From positions 65,255-129,254 of the forward strand of contig JAOUIL010000001.1 in assembly GCA_029883975.1 (NCBI GenBank): a stretch of 64,000 nucleotides of DNA. Reading direction: 5' to 3'. The notes beneath the pieces are model-generated. The model did not search any database. It was not told the origin of the DNA and was given only the letters and a program-made list of their open reading frames with translations. Origin of the DNA: Betaproteobacteria bacterium (GTDB taxonomy: Bacteria > Pseudomonadota > Gammaproteobacteria > Burkholderiales > SG8-39). The stretch's first letter is position 1. Every line of letters begins with the position of its first letter. Below are positions 43,164-54,040 of the stretch, piece after piece. The translations under genes were made by a program, and so were the position numbers.

Positions 43164-43999
43164 TCGCGCGCCAGGCCCCGGTGGCGCACCAGCACCCGCC
43201 AGTCCCCGGCGAACGCCGCGGCCAGCCGCTCGGCGAGGTACACGGAGCGGTGCCGCCCGCCGGTGCAGCCGATGGCCACCGTGAGGTAGCTGCGGTTCTC
43301 CTTCACGATCTCGGGCAGCCAGCGGCCGAGAAAGTCGCGCACGTCGCCGAGCAGGCGCTGCACCGACGGCTGGCCGTCGAGGAACGCGCTCACCGCGGCG
43401 TCGCGTCCGGTGAGCGGCCGCAGCGCCGGCTCGTAGTGCGGGTTGGGCAGCATGCGCGCGTCCACCACCCAGTCCGCGTCGAGCGGGATGCCGTCGCGAA
43501 AGGCGAAGGATTCGAACAGCAGGGTGAGCGAGCCCGCGCCCAGGCCGAGCAGGTCGCGGATCCACTGGCGCAGCACGCGCGGCTGCAGCTCGCTGGTGTC
43601 GATGCGGTGGCCGAGCGCGGCGACGTCGGCGAGCAGCGCGCGCTCCTTGGCGATGGCCTCGTCGAGCGCCAGCCCGACGATGGTGAGCGGGTGCCGGCGA
43701 CGCGTCTCGGAGAAGCGCCGCATCAGCGTCTGCGTGTTGGCCTCGAGATACAGCACGCGGCAATCGATGCCCTTCGCCTTGAGCTGCGCCACGCTCTCGG
43801 GCAACGCGGCGAGCGCCGCGCTGCGCGCATCCACGCTCACCGCGCTGCGCTCGTGCCCGGCCGAGGCGAGGAACGCGGCCACGTCGAGCAGCAGCGTGGC
43901 GGGCAGGTTGTCGACGCAGTAATAGCCGCCATCCTCCAGCACGTCGAGCGCGATGCTCTTGCCGGCGCCCGACAGGCCGCTGACCAGGATCAGCTGCAA
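43160..43999 (-). CDS. rapZ: RNase adapter protein RapZ
   Basis: LILVSGLSGAGKSIALDVLEDGGYYCVDNLP; IGCTGGRHRSVYLAERLA. Confidence 0.95.
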   Translation of the reverse strand: MQLILVSGLSGAGKSIALDVLEDGGYYCVDNLPATLLLDVAAFLASAGHERSAVSVDARSAALAALPESVAQLKAKGIDCRVLYLEANTQTLMRRFSETRRRHPLTIVGLALDEAIAKERALLADVAALGHRIDTSELQPRVLRQWIRDLLGLGAGSLTLLFESFAFRDGIPLDADWVVDARMLPNPHYEPALRPLTGRDAAVSAFLDGQPSVQRLLGDVRDFLGRWLPEIVKENRSYLTVAIGCTGGRHRSVYLAERLAAAFAGDWRVLVRHRGLARE

Positions 44000-44021
44000 C
44001 GCGCCCCCGTCCCTGCAGCGA

Positions 44022-44933
44022 TCACCGCTCGTCTTCCATCGCGCGGCGCTGCCGCGCCATGAACTGCGCTCCCGAATGGATGCCGCGCAGCTGCAGGATG
44101 TAGTTGCGCACGGCCGCTTCGAGCAGCACCGCGAGATTGCGCCCGGCGGCGACCGGGATGACGACCTTGCGCACCGTGACGCCGAGGATCTCCTCGGACT
44201 GCTCGGCGAGCGGCAAGCGCTCGGTGATGTCGTGGCTGCCGGCGGCCGCCGGCTTGTCCAGGTGCGCGATCAGCTTGAGCTTCATCTTGGGACGCACCGC
44301 GGTCTCGCCGAAGATGGTGCGCACGTCCAGCAGGCCCAAGCCGCGCACCTCGATGAAGTCCTTCAGCATCGGCGGGCAGCGGCCCTCGAGCGTGTCGGGC
44401 GCGAGTCGCGAGATCTCCACCACGTCGTCGGCGACCAGGCCATGGCCGCGGCTGATCAGCTCCAGCCCCAGCTCGCTCTTGCCGACGCCCGAGTCGCCGG
44501 TGATCAGCACGCCGAGGCCCAGGACATCCATCAGCACGCCATGGCGCTGGGTGCGCTCGGCGAGCGACTTGGACAGGTAGCGCGCCAGCTTCTCGATGAC
44601 GCGCGCGGCGGGCAGCGGCGTGGCGAACAGCGGCGTTCCGGTGCGCGCGGCGCGCTCGACGAGCGCTGCCGGTGCGGCGATGCCGTCGGCCAGGATGACC
44701 GCCGCCGGCCCGGCGTCGATCAGCTGCCCGGCAAGGCGTTCCAGCGCGGCCGCCTCGTCGGCGCCCGCAACCTGGATGCGGTTCGGATGCGTGAGATTGA
44801 GGTGGCCGATCAGCGCGGCCGCGCCCGCCTGGTCGCGGCGCACGACCGCGTCGCTGTCGCGCCCCTCCGCCCAGGTGAGCGCGAGCGCCGCACCGTTGTC
44901 CTCATGCAACCGCTTGACGCTGACCTGCTGCAT
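44022..44933 (-). CDS. hprK: HPr kinase/phosphorylase
   Basis: GVLITGDSGVGKSELGLELISRGHGLVADD; EVRGLGLLDVR. Confidence 0.95.
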   Translation of the reverse strand: MQQVSVKRLHEDNGAALALTWAEGRDSDAVVRRDQAGAAALIGHLNLTHPNRIQVAGADEAAALERLAGQLIDAGPAAVILADGIAAPAALVERAARTGTPLFATPLPAARVIEKLARYLSKSLAERTQRHGVLMDVLGLGVLITGDSGVGKSELGLELISRGHGLVADDVVEISRLAPDTLEGRCPPMLKDFIEVRGLGLLDVRTIFGETAVRPKMKLKLIAHLDKPAAAGSHDITERLPLAEQSEEILGVTVRKVVIPVAAGRNLAVLLEAAVRNYILQLRGIHSGAQFMARQRRAMEDER

Positions 44934-45387
44934 CGGGCTGCCAGGCGACGATCCGCTGGTGCAGCGCTTCGGCGTCGGCGGCGGTGGCGAGCGCGTCGCG
45001 CAGCGCCCGGTCGCTGAACATCTGCGCAAGCTCGGAAAGGATCTGCAGGTGCTTCTCGGTGGCCTGCTCGGGCACCAGCAGCACGAACAGCAGGTTCACG
45101 GGCTTCGCGTCGGGCGCGTCGAACGGCACCGGTTGCGCGAGGCGCACGAAGGCGCCCAGCGCGTCCTTCAGCCCCTTGATGCGGCCGTGGGGAATGGCCA
45201 CGCCCTGGCCGAGGCCGGTGGAGCCCAGGCGCTCGCGCGCGAACAGGCTGTCGAACACGAGGCTGCGGCCGATGCCGTGGTTGTTCTCGAACAGCAGCCC
45301 GACCTGCTCGAACAAGCGCTTCTTGCTCGACACCTGGAGGTCGAGCAGCACGTTGGCGGGCGGCAGAAGTTTCGCGACGAGACTCAT
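44902..45387 (-). CDS. ptsN: PTS IIA-like nitrogen regulatory protein PtsN
   Basis: EIIA-Ntr pattern LGQGVAIPHGRIKGLKDALGAFVRL. Confidence 0.9.
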   Translation of the reverse strand: MSLVAKLLPPANVLLDLQVSSKKRLFEQVGLLFENNHGIGRSLVFDSLFARERLGSTGLGQGVAIPHGRIKGLKDALGAFVRLAQPVPFDAPDAKPVNLLFVLLVPEQATEKHLQILSELAQMFSDRALRDALATAADAEALHQRIVAWQPDAAGQRQAVA

Positions 45388-45468
45388 CGAGCGGGGGCGC
45401 CGCGGCGGCGCAGCAGAGGGCGCGGATTATAGCCCATCGGGGGGGCGCCGGCGCCGGGCCGCGGCGCG

Positions 45469-45789
45469 TCAGGGCTGGTCCGCGCGGCGGGGCGACTCGT
45501 GCCCCTTGTCCTGACGTTTGTCCTTGTACTTGAGGACCTGGCGGTCGAGCTTGTCGATCAGCAGATCGATGGCCGCATACAGGTCGAGATCCTCGCTCGC
45601 GCAATGGATGTCCTTGCCGCGCACGCGCAGCGTCACCTCGGCCTTCTGCCGCAGCTTGTCCACCGACAGCACCACGTGCGCGTCGATCACGTGGTCGAAA
45701 TGACGCGTCACGCGCCCCAGCTTTTCCTGCACGTAGGTGCGCAGCGCCGGGGTGATGTCGAGATGGTGGCCGCTCAGGTTCAGGTTCAT
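45469..45789 (-). CDS. hpf: Ribosome hibernation promoting factor
   Basis: [34 protein letters not shown]; between rpoN and ptsN. Confidence 0.92.
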   Translation of the reverse strand: MNLNLSGHHLDITPALRTYVQEKLGRVTRHFDHVIDAHVVLSVDKLRQKAEVTLRVRGKDIHCASEDLDLYAAIDLLIDKLDRQVLKYKDKRQDKGHESPRRADQP

Positions 45790-45797
45790 CAATGCTC

Positions 45798-47213
45798 CTA
45801 TAGGCTCTTTCTCTGGTTGACCGGCGGGATCTGCAAAGATTCCCGGTACTTGGCGATCGTGCGGCGCGCGACGACGATGCCCTGCTGGCCGAGGATCTCG
45901 GCGATGCGCGCGTCCGACAGCGGCGCGCGCGGGTCCTCCGCGGCGACCAGCTGGCGGATCAGGGCGCGGATGGCGGTCGAGGAAGCCGCGCCGCCCGTGT
46001 CGGTGGCCACGTGGCTGCCGAAGAAATACTTCAGCTCGAAGGTGCCGCGCGGCGTGGCCATGAACTTCTGCGTGGTGACGCGCGAGATCGTGCTCTCGTG
46101 CAGGCCCAGGGTCTCGGCGATCTCGCGCAGCACCATCGGCCGCATCGCCACCTCGCCGTGCTCGAAGAAGTGCCGCTGGCGGTCGACGATGGCCTGCGAC
46201 ACGCGCAGGATCGTGTCGAAGCGCTGCTGCACGTTCTTGATCAGCCAGCGTGCCTCCTGCAGCTGCGAGGCGAGCGCGTTGCCGCCGTTGCGGCCGCTCC
46301 CGGCGAGGTCGGCATACAGGCGGTTGATGCGCAGCCGCGGCATCGCCTCCGGGTTCAGGCTCGCGCGCCAGACGTTCTTCACCTTGCGCACGATCACGTC
46401 GGGGATCATGTAGCGCGTCTCGACGCGCGCGAACGCCGCGCCCGGGCGCGGGTTGAGGCTCTGGATCAGCTTCTGCGCGGCGCGCAGCGCCTCCTCGGTC
46501 GCCCCGGTGACGGCGCGCAGGCGCGCGTAGTCCCGGCTCGCCAGCAGCGCGAGATGCTTGCCGGCGATCTCCTGCGCCAGCGCGCACGCCGGGTGCTCGC
46601 CCAGCGCGCGCAGCTGCAGCAGCAGGCACTCGGCGGGCGCGCGCGCGCCGACGCCGGCCGGCTCGAAGTTCTGCAGGTGCTTGAGCGCGATGCCCAGCTC
46701 CCCGGCGTCGACCTCGGCCTCCGGCGGAAAGAGCGCCGCGATCTCCTCCAGCGGCTGCGTCAGGTAGCCGTCCTCGTCCAGCGCGTCGATCAGTACCGCG
46801 ACCAGCGCCCGGTCGCGCTCGCCGATGCCCGTGAGCGTGAGCTGCTGATTGAGGTGATCGCGCAGCGTCGGGGTGTCCGGCGCGGAGAACGAGCGGTCGC
46901 CCTCGTCGTCGTCCTCCGCGCGCCAGGAGGGCGTGGCGATCTCGGCCAGCCAGTCCTCGCGGCGCTCGACGGATTCGTCGGCCGCGTGGGTCGCGGCCTC
47001 GCCGGCGCTCTGCGTCGTGTCGCGCGGCGGCGCGAACGCCGCCTGCGCGTCGCCCTCCGCGTCCTCGCGCTCGAGGATCGGGTTCTCCATCAGCAGGCGC
47101 TCGATCTCCTGGTTCAGCTCGACGGTGGAGAGCTGCAACAGGCGGATCGACTGCTGCAGCTGCGGCGTCAGCGTCAGGTGCTGCGAGAGCCGGAACTGCA
47201 GGGTGGGCTTCAT
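45798..47213 (-). CDS. rpoN: RNA polymerase sigma-54 factor
   Basis: [82 protein letters not shown] RpoN box. Confidence 0.95.
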   Translation of the reverse strand: MKPTLQFRLSQHLTLTPQLQQSIRLLQLSTVELNQEIERLLMENPILEREDAEGDAQAAFAPPRDTTQSAGEAATHAADESVERREDWLAEIATPSWRAEDDDEGDRSFSAPDTPTLRDHLNQQLTLTGIGERDRALVAVLIDALDEDGYLTQPLEEIAALFPPEAEVDAGELGIALKHLQNFEPAGVGARAPAECLLLQLRALGEHPACALAQEIAGKHLALLASRDYARLRAVTGATEEALRAAQKLIQSLNPRPGAAFARVETRYMIPDVIVRKVKNVWRASLNPEAMPRLRINRLYADLAGSGRNGGNALASQLQEARWLIKNVQQRFDTILRVSQAIVDRQRHFFEHGEVAMRPMVLREIAETLGLHESTISRVTTQKFMATPRGTFELKYFFGSHVATDTGGAASSTAIRALIRQLVAAEDPRAPLSDARIAEILGQQGIVVARRTIAKYRESLQIPPVNQRKSL

Positions 47214-47241
47214 GACGAATGGGGCCGCGGTCGGCCCGCGG

Positions 47242-47964
47242 TTACATGCGGAAATGCTCGCCGAGATAGACCCGGCGCACGCTGTCATTATAGACGATCT
47301 CCTCGGGGTGGCCCGAGGCGAGCACCGCGCCTTCGTTGATGATGTAGGCGCGGTCGCAGATACCGAGCGTCTCGCGAACGTTATGATCTGTGATGAGCAC
47401 GCCGATCTGGCGCTCCTTGAGGAACCGGATGATGCGCTGGATGTCGAGCACGGCGATCGGGTCGACGCCGGCGAACGGCTCGTCGAGCAGGATGAACGCC
47501 GGCCGGGTGGCGAGCGCGCGCGCGATCTCCAGCCGCCGGCGCTCGCCGCCCGAGAGCGACAGCGCGGCGTGCTTGCGCAGGTGGGCGATGTTGAGGTCCT
47601 TGAGCAGCTCCTGCAGCCGCGGCTCGATCTGTTCGCGCGCCAGCCCCTGCAGCTCGAGCACTGCCTGCACGTTCTCCTCGACGGTGAGCTTGCGGAACAC
47701 CGAGTTCTCCTGCGGCAGGTAGGAGATGCCCAGGCGCGCGCGCGCGTGGATCGGCAGGTGCGTCAGCTCGCGCCCGTCGAGATGGATGCGCCCCGAATCG
47801 GCGGCGATCAGGCCGACGATCATGTAGAAGCAGGTCGTCTTGCCGGCGCCGTTCGGCCCGAGCAGCCCGACCACCTCGCCGCTCGACACCTCGAGCGACA
47901 CGTCCTGCACCACGGCCCGCGCCTTGTACCGCTTGCGCAGGCGCTCGCAGCGCAGCTGGCTCAC
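47242..47964 (-). CDS. lptB: LPS export ABC transporter ATPase LptB
   Basis: [35 protein letters not shown]. Confidence 0.95.
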   Translation of the reverse strand: MSQLRCERLRKRYKARAVVQDVSLEVSSGEVVGLLGPNGAGKTTCFYMIVGLIAADSGRIHLDGRELTHLPIHARARLGISYLPQENSVFRKLTVEENVQAVLELQGLAREQIEPRLQELLKDLNIAHLRKHAALSLSGGERRRLEIARALATRPAFILLDEPFAGVDPIAVLDIQRIIRFLKERQIGVLITDHNVRETLGICDRAYIINEGAVLASGHPEEIVYNDSVRRVYLGEHFRM

Positions 47965-48518
47965 TTGCGCGCCTCGGGCTTGCGCGGTGCGGGGGCGGGC
48001 GCCTCCGGCTTCTTCGGCTGGATGGTGGCCGTGACGCGCGAGCCCGGCGCGCCCTTGGCGTTCGACACCGAGAAGAACTCCGAGCGCTGGTCATAGAGGA
48101 TGTAGCTGCCGCGCACTTCGTCCTTCTCGCGCACCACCTGCGCGTTCTCGAACAGCTCGACGCGCTCGTTCTTCTCGTCGATCTCGACGCGCGCGGCCTG
48201 CGCCTCGACCCACACGCCTTCCTGGGAGCCGCGCGGGTCGCTCTTCTGACGGAACTGCACCGGCGCGCCGGTGGCCGAGGCATACACGAAGCCGTCGGCG
48301 TCCTGGCGCAGCACGACGCGCTCCGCGCGCAGCTCCATGGTGCCCTTGCGCAGCACGACCTTGCCCTCGAAGATGCTGATGCGCCGCGCCTCGTCCGAGG
48401 TCATGCGGTTCGCTTCCACCTCCGTGGGTTTCCCCTGATCTGCCTTTTCGGCCCTGGCCGAAAAGGCAGACAATGCAGCGGCCGCCATGGCGACGGCGAT
48501 GGCGCAGCGCCGGAGCAT
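47961..48518 (-). CDS. lptA: LPS transport periplasmic protein LptA
   Basis: Signal peptide; [35 protein letters not shown]; upstream of lptB. Confidence 0.92.
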   Translation of the reverse strand: MLRRCAIAVAMAAAALSAFSARAEKADQGKPTEVEANRMTSDEARRISIFEGKVVLRKGTMELRAERVVLRQDADGFVYASATGAPVQFRQKSDPRGSQEGVWVEAQAARVEIDEKNERVELFENAQVVREKDEVRGSYILYDQRSEFFSVSNAKGAPGSRVTATIQPKKPEAPAPAPRKPEARK

Positions 48519-49087
48519 CAGGGTTTCACCCCGAAGCTGCCGCGCACCTGCGATTGCAGCTCCAGCTGACGGGCCTGGTTGTCGAACTGCATGCCGCGGC
48601 CGACGAGCGTGCGCCCGGGCTCGTCGATGCGTACCTCGCGATCGGTGCGCGCCAGCGCGCGCACGCGCTCCAGGTGCAGGTAGCTGGTGCGCACGCGCGC
48701 CTCGGGCAGCCCGTGGCCCGCCTCGCGCAGCAGCTGCACGTTGTCGTTGAGGGAGATCTCCGCCGCGTCGCGCGACAGCGTGCCACGGTCCGCGCTCACC
48801 ACCACGCGCGGCTCGGCCGGTCGCTCGTGCACCAGGCGCGGAGCGGCAAGCTCGGTCGAGTCGTCGTCGGGGTAGTGCACCATCTTCACGGCGGAGAGCG
48901 TCGAGACCGGCGTGCCCTCGCGGCTGAAGTCGGTGATGCTGAAGCGCTCTACCGTGTAGTCGGGGTCGTGCCGGCGCTGCACGCCCTGCACGGGCTCCTC
49001 GCGCGCCGTGCGCTCGAGCCAGAAGCTGAGCAGGGCGAGCGTCACCATCAGCAGCAGGGGAAACAACCGCGTCGAGGAAAGCTTCAC
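48518..49087 (-). CDS. lptC: LPS export protein LptC
   Basis: GTG start; N-terminal TM; DYTVERFSITDFSREGTPVSTLSA. Confidence 0.88.
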   Translation of the reverse strand: MKLSSTRLFPLLLMVTLALLSFWLERTAREEPVQGVQRRHDPDYTVERFSITDFSREGTPVSTLSAVKMVHYPDDDSTELAAPRLVHERPAEPRVVVSADRGTLSRDAAEISLNDNVQLLREAGHGLPEARVRTSYLHLERVRALARTDREVRIDEPGRTLVGRGMQFDNQARQLELQSQVRGSFGVKP

Positions 49088-49620
49088 GTCGCATACCTCT
49101 GCAGCAGCGCGTCCAGGCGGCCCTGCGCGCGCAGCACGAACTCGCAGACCTCGCGCGCGGCGCCCGCGCCGGCCGGCGCCTCGGCGACGTAGTGCGCCCT
49201 GCGCAGCGCGAGCGCATGCGCCTCGCGCGGCGCGCAGGCAAAGCCGCAGCGCGCCAGCACCGGCAGGTCGGGCAGGTCGTCGCCCATGTACCCGGCGCTC
49301 GCCGCTTCCAGGCCGAGGCGCGCGAGCAGCGCCGCGAAGGCGGGCGCCTTGTCGTCCACTCCCTGCAGGACGTGCGCGATGCCGAGCTCCGCGGCGCGCG
49401 CCTCGACCGCCGCGGAGCGCCGTCCGCTGAGCAGCGCCGGGGCGACGCCGCACTGCGCCAGCATCTTCAGGCCCTGCCCGTCGCGCACGTCGAATGCCTT
49501 GAGGGCCTCGCCCTGCGGGCCGAACCAGAGACGCCCGTCGGTCAGCACGCCGTCGATGTCGAACACCATGAGCCGGATGCGCCGCGCACGCTCGGGCGCG
49601 TCGGCAGTGACCTGCGCCAT
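49084..49620 (-). CDS. kdsC: KDO-8-phosphate phosphatase KdsC
   Basis: LMVFDIDGVLTDGRLWFGPQGEALKAFDVRDGQGLKML; YMGDDLPDLPVL. Confidence 0.95.
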   Translation of the reverse strand: MAQVTADAPERARRIRLMVFDIDGVLTDGRLWFGPQGEALKAFDVRDGQGLKMLAQCGVAPALLSGRRSAAVEARAAELGIAHVLQGVDDKAPAFAALLARLGLEAASAGYMGDDLPDLPVLARCGFACAPREAHALALRRAHYVAEAPAGAGAAREVCEFVLRAQGRLDALLQRYAT

Positions 49621-49624
49621 CGGC

Positions 49625-50647
49625 TCACACCACCTTCGCGCGCAGCAGGTCATTCATGTTCAGCGCGCCGACCAGCTCGCCCGCCGCGTTCACCACCAGC
49701 AGCTGGCTGATGCGGTGCCGCTCCATCAGCGCCACGGCTTCCGCGGCGAGCGCGTCGGGCACGATGGTGCGCGGCCCGGGCGTCATCAGGCGCGCGATGC
49801 GCGCGCTGCCCGGGCGGGCGCCCTTCTTCAGCGCGCGGCGCAGGTCGCCGTCGGTGAAGATGCCCTTGACGCGTCGCGCGCCATCCACCACCGCGGTCAT
49901 GCCGAGGCCGCCGCGCGTCATCTCGTCGAGCGCCTGCTTGAGCGTCGCGCGCTCGCGCACTACGGGCACGCCGGCCCCGCGGTGCATGACGTCGGCGACG
50001 TGCTTCAGCGCCTCGCGGTGCAGCGCGCCGCCGGGGTGCGAGCGCGCGAAGTCCGCGGCGGAAAAGCCGCGCGCATCCAGCAGCGCAATGGCCAGCGCGT
50101 CGCCGAGCGCGAGCGCGGCCGTGGTGCTGGCGGTGGGCGCGAGGTTGTGCGGGCAGGCCTCGCGCGACACCGCGGCATCGAGCAGCACGTCCGCCTCGCG
50201 CGCCAGCGACGATTCCGGCTTGCCGGTGATCACCAGCAGCTTCGCGCCTTCGCGCTTGATCGCCGGCACGATGCGCAGCAGCTCGGCGCTCTCGCCCGAG
50301 TGGGAGATGCCGATGAAGACGTCCTCGGCGCGGATCATGCCCAGGTCGCCGTGGCTCGCTTCCGCCGGGTGCACGAAGTAGGCCGGCGTGCCGGTGCTCG
50401 CCATGGTGGAGGCGATCTTGCGCGCGATGTGTCCCGACTTGCCGATGCCGCTGACGATCACGCGGCCGCGCCGGCCGTCGATGCAGGCCTGGATGACGTG
50501 CAGCGCATCGAGGAAGCGCGCGTCCAGCCGCTCGACCAGCGCATGCACCGCCTGCGCTTCGACGGCCAGCACGCGACGCGCGAGCTCGAGCGCGCTGCGG
50601 TCGGTCCGCGTCGCCGCCTGTCGCGTGCTGCGCACTGCGCTTATCAT
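49625..50647 (-). CDS. kdsD: Arabinose-5-phosphate isomerase KdsD/KpsF family
   Basis: SIS domain (VSGIGKSGHIARKIASTMASTGTPAYFVHPAEASHGDLG) plus CBS pair. Confidence 0.95.
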   Translation of the reverse strand: MISAVRSTRQAATRTDRSALELARRVLAVEAQAVHALVERLDARFLDALHVIQACIDGRRGRVIVSGIGKSGHIARKIASTMASTGTPAYFVHPAEASHGDLGMIRAEDVFIGISHSGESAELLRIVPAIKREGAKLLVITGKPESSLAREADVLLDAAVSREACPHNLAPTASTTAALALGDALAIALLDARGFSAADFARSHPGGALHREALKHVADVMHRGAGVPVVRERATLKQALDEMTRGGLGMTAVVDGARRVKGIFTDGDLRRALKKGARPGSARIARLMTPGPRTIVPDALAAEAVALMERHRISQLLVVNAAGELVGALNMNDLLRAKVV

Positions 50648-50694
50648 AGCCGCGAAGTATAACCCTGACTTTTCGACGGATTTCCCTGCAATCC

Positions 50695-52674
50695 ATGGAC
50701 GCCACCGGCCTCGCGCTGCAACCGGTCCTCGTGCTGCTCGCGGGCGGCGTGCTGGCCGTCGTGGCCTGCCGCAGCCTCGGCCTGCCGCCGATCATCGGCT
50801 ACCTCGTGGCCGGGGTGACCCTCGGGCCGCACGCGCTCGGCCTGGTCGGGGACACGGAAGCCGTGCGCCACCTGGCGGAGTTCGGCGTGGTGTTCCTCAT
50901 GTTCTCCATCGGGCTGGAGTTCAGCCTGCCGCGGCTGCGCGCCATGGGGCGCTCGGTCTTCGGCCTCGGGCTCGCGCAGGTGGCGGCGAGCATCGCGCTG
51001 TGCGTGGCCGCGGCGCTCGCGGCGGGCGGCACCTGGCAGGCAGGCATCGCGCTCGGCGGCGCGCTCGCCATGTCCTCCACCGCGATCGTATCGAAGCTGC
51101 TGGCCGAGCGCCTCGAGCTCGACACGCCCCACGGGCGCGACGTGATCGGCGTGCTGCTGTTCCAGGACCTCGCCGTCGTGCCGCTGCTCATCCTGGTGCC
51201 CGCGCTGGGCGCGCCGGTGGAGGTCATCGGCCGGGACATCGCCGTGGCGCTCGCCAAGGCGGCGGTGGTGCTCGCCATCCTCACGCTCGCCGGGCCGCGC
51301 CTCATGCGCGCCTGGCTGGGCATCATCGCGCGGCGCCGCTCCACGGAGCTGTTCGTGCTCAACGTGCTGCTCATCACGCTGCTGCTCAGCTTCGTGACGG
51401 GCATCGCCGGGCTGTCGCTCGCGCTCGGCGCCTTCCTCGCCGGCATGCTGATCGCGGAAACGCAGTACCGCTACCAGGTGGAGGAGGACATCAAGCCGTT
51501 CCGCGACGTGCTGCTCGGGCTGTTCTTCGTCAGCGTCGGCATGATGCTCGACTTGGCACAGGTGCTGGCGCACGGCTGGCTGGTGGTGTTGTTCGTCACG
51601 CTGCTGATCGCGGTGAAGGGCACGGTGATCGCGCTCCTCGCGCGCGTCTTCGGTGCCGCCGCTGGCACGGCGCTGCGCACGGCGCTGGCGCTCGCGCAGG
51701 GCGGCGAGTTCGGCTTCGTGCTGCTCGCGCAGGCGCGCTCGGCCGAGCTCGCCCCGGAGCCGGTGCTGCAGGCGCTGTTCGCGGCCGTGATCCTGTCGAT
51801 GCTCGCCACCCCGTTCCTGGTCGCGGCGAGCGACCGCATCGTGCTGCGCTTTGCCGCGTCGGAATGGATGACGCGCTCGCTCGAGCTGCACCGCGTCGCG
51901 GTGCGTACGCTGGAGTCCGAGCGCCACGTGATCATCCTCGGCTACGGCCGCAACGGCCAGCGGCTCGCGCGACTGCTCGAGGCGGAAGGGCAGCGCTACG
52001 TCGCGCTCGACCTCGACCCCGAGCGGGTGCGCGAGGCGGCGCTCGCGGGCGACACGGTCGTGTACGCCGACTGCACGCGCCGCGAGTCGCTCGTGGCGGC
52101 GGGGCTGGCGCGGGCAGCAGCGGTCGTGGTCACATTCGCCGACGTCGCCGCGGCGGTGCGGGTGCTCGCCCATGTGCACGCGCTGCAGCCGGCGGTGCCG
52201 GTCATCGTGCGCGCGCGCGACGAGGCCGACATCGCGCCGCTCACGGCCGCGGGCGCCTCCGAGGTGGTGCCCGAGGCGTTCGAGTCGGGCCTGATGCTCG
52301 CCTCGCACGCGCTGGTGTGGGTCGGCGTGCCGCTCGCGCGCGTCATGCGACGCGTAAGCCAGGTGCGCGAGGAGCAATACGGCCTGCTGCGCGGGCTGTA
52401 CTACGGGGCGAGCGATGCGCCGGACACCGGCGAGACAGCGCAGCCCCGGCTGCACGCGGTGACCCTGCATGCGCATGCCGCGGCGCTGGCGCGGGCCCTG
52501 GACCTGGAAGGGCTGGAGGCGCTGGGCGTGCAGGTGCGCGCCGTGCGCAGGCCGGGCCAATCGAAGAAGCTCTCGGCCGAGGAGGCGGGCGCGCTGCGCG
52601 AGGGCGACGTCATCGTGCTGCTCGGGCCACCGGCCGCGCTTGCGCTGGCCGAGCTCCGGCTGCTGCAGGGATAG
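50695..52674 (+). CDS. CPA2 monovalent cation:proton antiporter with RCK/TrkA-N domain
   Basis: FGVVFLMFSIGLEFSLPRLRAMG; GYGRNGQRLARLLEAEGQRYVALDLDPERV. Confidence 0.93.
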   Translation: MDATGLALQPVLVLLAGGVLAVVACRSLGLPPIIGYLVAGVTLGPHALGLVGDTEAVRHLAEFGVVFLMFSIGLEFSLPRLRAMGRSVFGLGLAQVAASIALCVAAALAAGGTWQAGIALGGALAMSSTAIVSKLLAERLELDTPHGRDVIGVLLFQDLAVVPLLILVPALGAPVEVIGRDIAVALAKAAVVLAILTLAGPRLMRAWLGIIARRRSTELFVLNVLLITLLLSFVTGIAGLSLALGAFLAGMLIAETQYRYQVEEDIKPFRDVLLGLFFVSVGMMLDLAQVLAHGWLVVLFVTLLIAVKGTVIALLARVFGAAAGTALRTALALAQGGEFGFVLLAQARSAELAPEPVLQALFAAVILSMLATPFLVAASDRIVLRFAASEWMTRSLELHRVAVRTLESERHVIILGYGRNGQRLARLLEAEGQRYVALDLDPERVREAALAGDTVVYADCTRRESLVAAGLARAAAVVVTFADVAAAVRVLAHVHALQPAVPVIVRARDEADIAPLTAAGASEVVPEAFESGLMLASHALVWVGVPLARVMRRVSQVREEQYGLLRGLYYGASDAPDTGETAQPRLHAVTLHAHAAALARALDLEGLEALGVQVRAVRRPGQSKKLSAEEAGALREGDVIVLLGPPAALALAELRLLQG

Positions 52675-52693
52675 GGCGAGACGCGCCGCGCGG

Positions 52694-53326
52694 CTACAGC
52701 GCGCGGCAGAGCACGTACTGGTTGGTGCCGTTCTCCACGTAAGCGCTCGCCGCGCTTGCGTTGTCGACAGTCTGGTTGGACGTCGATTCCAGCATCGCGC
52801 GCACGGCGCCCGTGGAGCCGACGCCGTCGTCCACCTGCACGTCGACGGCGATGGAGATCTTGTCCGGCACGTTTGCAGAGCAAAAGATGAGGCCGGCGAA
52901 GCCGCCCAGCGTCATGCCGGGCGTGACCTGCCCGTCGCCGGTCTGCACGCCGAGCATTCCGGCAAGCGAATTGCTCGGCTGCTGCGCTCCGGCGCCGGAG
53001 ACAAATCTCGCGCGGCGCAAGTGGTCCCACCAGTGCCGCGACTCGTCGGTGGGGATAGCGCTGTTGTATGCCCCGCCCAGGAGGCCGTTGCCGTCGCCCG
53101 GCGTTGCCGGCGGCCAGCGGCCGGCGCCCGCGTCGTCGCCCGGCATTGCACGGTAGCGATCCTGATACCCGTAGTAGGCCGCCGAAAGACCGGCGAAGTC
53201 GGCGATGACGCTCTTGATCCTGGCCTGGACGATCATCTCCTGGGCCTTGAGGATGCTGCCGACCAACAGGCCGATGATCACCAGCACGATCGCGATCTCG
53301 GCCAGCGTGAAGCCCTCCTGCCTCAT
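52694..53326 (-). CDS. Prepilin-type pseudopilin (tandem paralog 1)
   Basis: MRQEGFTLAEIAIVLVIIGLLVGSILKAQEMI. Confidence 0.88.
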   Translation of the reverse strand: MRQEGFTLAEIAIVLVIIGLLVGSILKAQEMIVQARIKSVIADFAGLSAAYYGYQDRYRAMPGDDAGAGRWPPATPGDGNGLLGGAYNSAIPTDESRHWWDHLRRARFVSGAGAQQPSNSLAGMLGVQTGDGQVTPGMTLGGFAGLIFCSANVPDKISIAVDVQVDDGVGSTGAVRAMLESTSNQTVDNASAASAYVENGTNQYVLCRAL

Positions 53327-53353
53327 ATAGGATCGACGGTCACGAACGCCGCA

Positions 53354-53382
53354 AATGAAAAGGGCCGGCAGCGCCGGCCCTT
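53354..53382 (-). terminator. Rho-independent terminator downstream of the 53405..54040 pseudopilin gene
   Basis: Minus strand AAGGGCCGGC-GCT-GCCGGCCCTT followed by TTCATTT; 10-bp perfect stem. Confidence 0.75.
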
Positions 53383-53404
53383 GGAGGTTGCGCAGCCTCC
53401 AGTC

Positions 53405-54040
53405 TTACATGGCGCGGCACAGCACGTAAGTGTTTGTGCCGTTTTCTGCGTATGTATCCGCGGTGGCGGCAGCACCGATGGCCATGTTGGCCGTCGTCTG
53501 CAACTTGCCGCGTACGGTACCAGTCGTGCCGACCCCGTCATCGACCTGGACGTCGGTGGCAATCGCGATCTTGTCCGGCAGGTTTGCCGAGCACACGATC
53601 AGGCCTGCGAAGCCCCCAAGCGTAGCAGCGGGCGTGATCCCGTCGCCGGTCTGCACGCCGATGATCCCGGCCACGGCATTGTACGGCTGCTGCTGCCCCG
53701 TGCCGGCGACGAAGCCGGCGCGGCGCAGGTGGTCCCACCAGAGGCGCGACTCGACGTTGGCGGTCGTGTCCGCGTACGTGCCGGCAACCACGCCGTTGCC
53801 ACTGCCCGCAGTCGCTCCCGTCCAGCGCGTGGCGTTCAGATCGTCGCCCGGAATCGCGCGATAGCGGTCCTGGTAGCCATGGTAGGCAGCCGAAATCCCC
53901 GAGAAATCCGCGATCACGTTCTTGATCTTCGCCTGCGTGATCATTTCCTGGCCCTTGAGGATGCCGCCCAGAAGCAGGCCGATGATCACCAGAACGATCG
54001 CGATTTCCACCAGCGTGAAGCCTTTTTGTTGCGTTTTCAT
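53405..54040 (-). CDS. Prepilin-type pseudopilin (tandem paralog 2)
   Basis: MKTQQKGFTLVEIAIVLVIIGLLLGGILKGQEMI; strongly similar along its length to 52694..53326. Confidence 0.9.
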   Translation of the reverse strand: MKTQQKGFTLVEIAIVLVIIGLLLGGILKGQEMITQAKIKNVIADFSGISAAYHGYQDRYRAIPGDDLNATRWTGATAGSGNGVVAGTYADTTANVESRLWWDHLRRAGFVAGTGQQQPYNAVAGIIGVQTGDGITPAATLGGFAGLIVCSANLPDKIAIATDVQVDDGVGTTGTVRGKLQTTANMAIGAAATADTYAENGTNTYVLCRAM

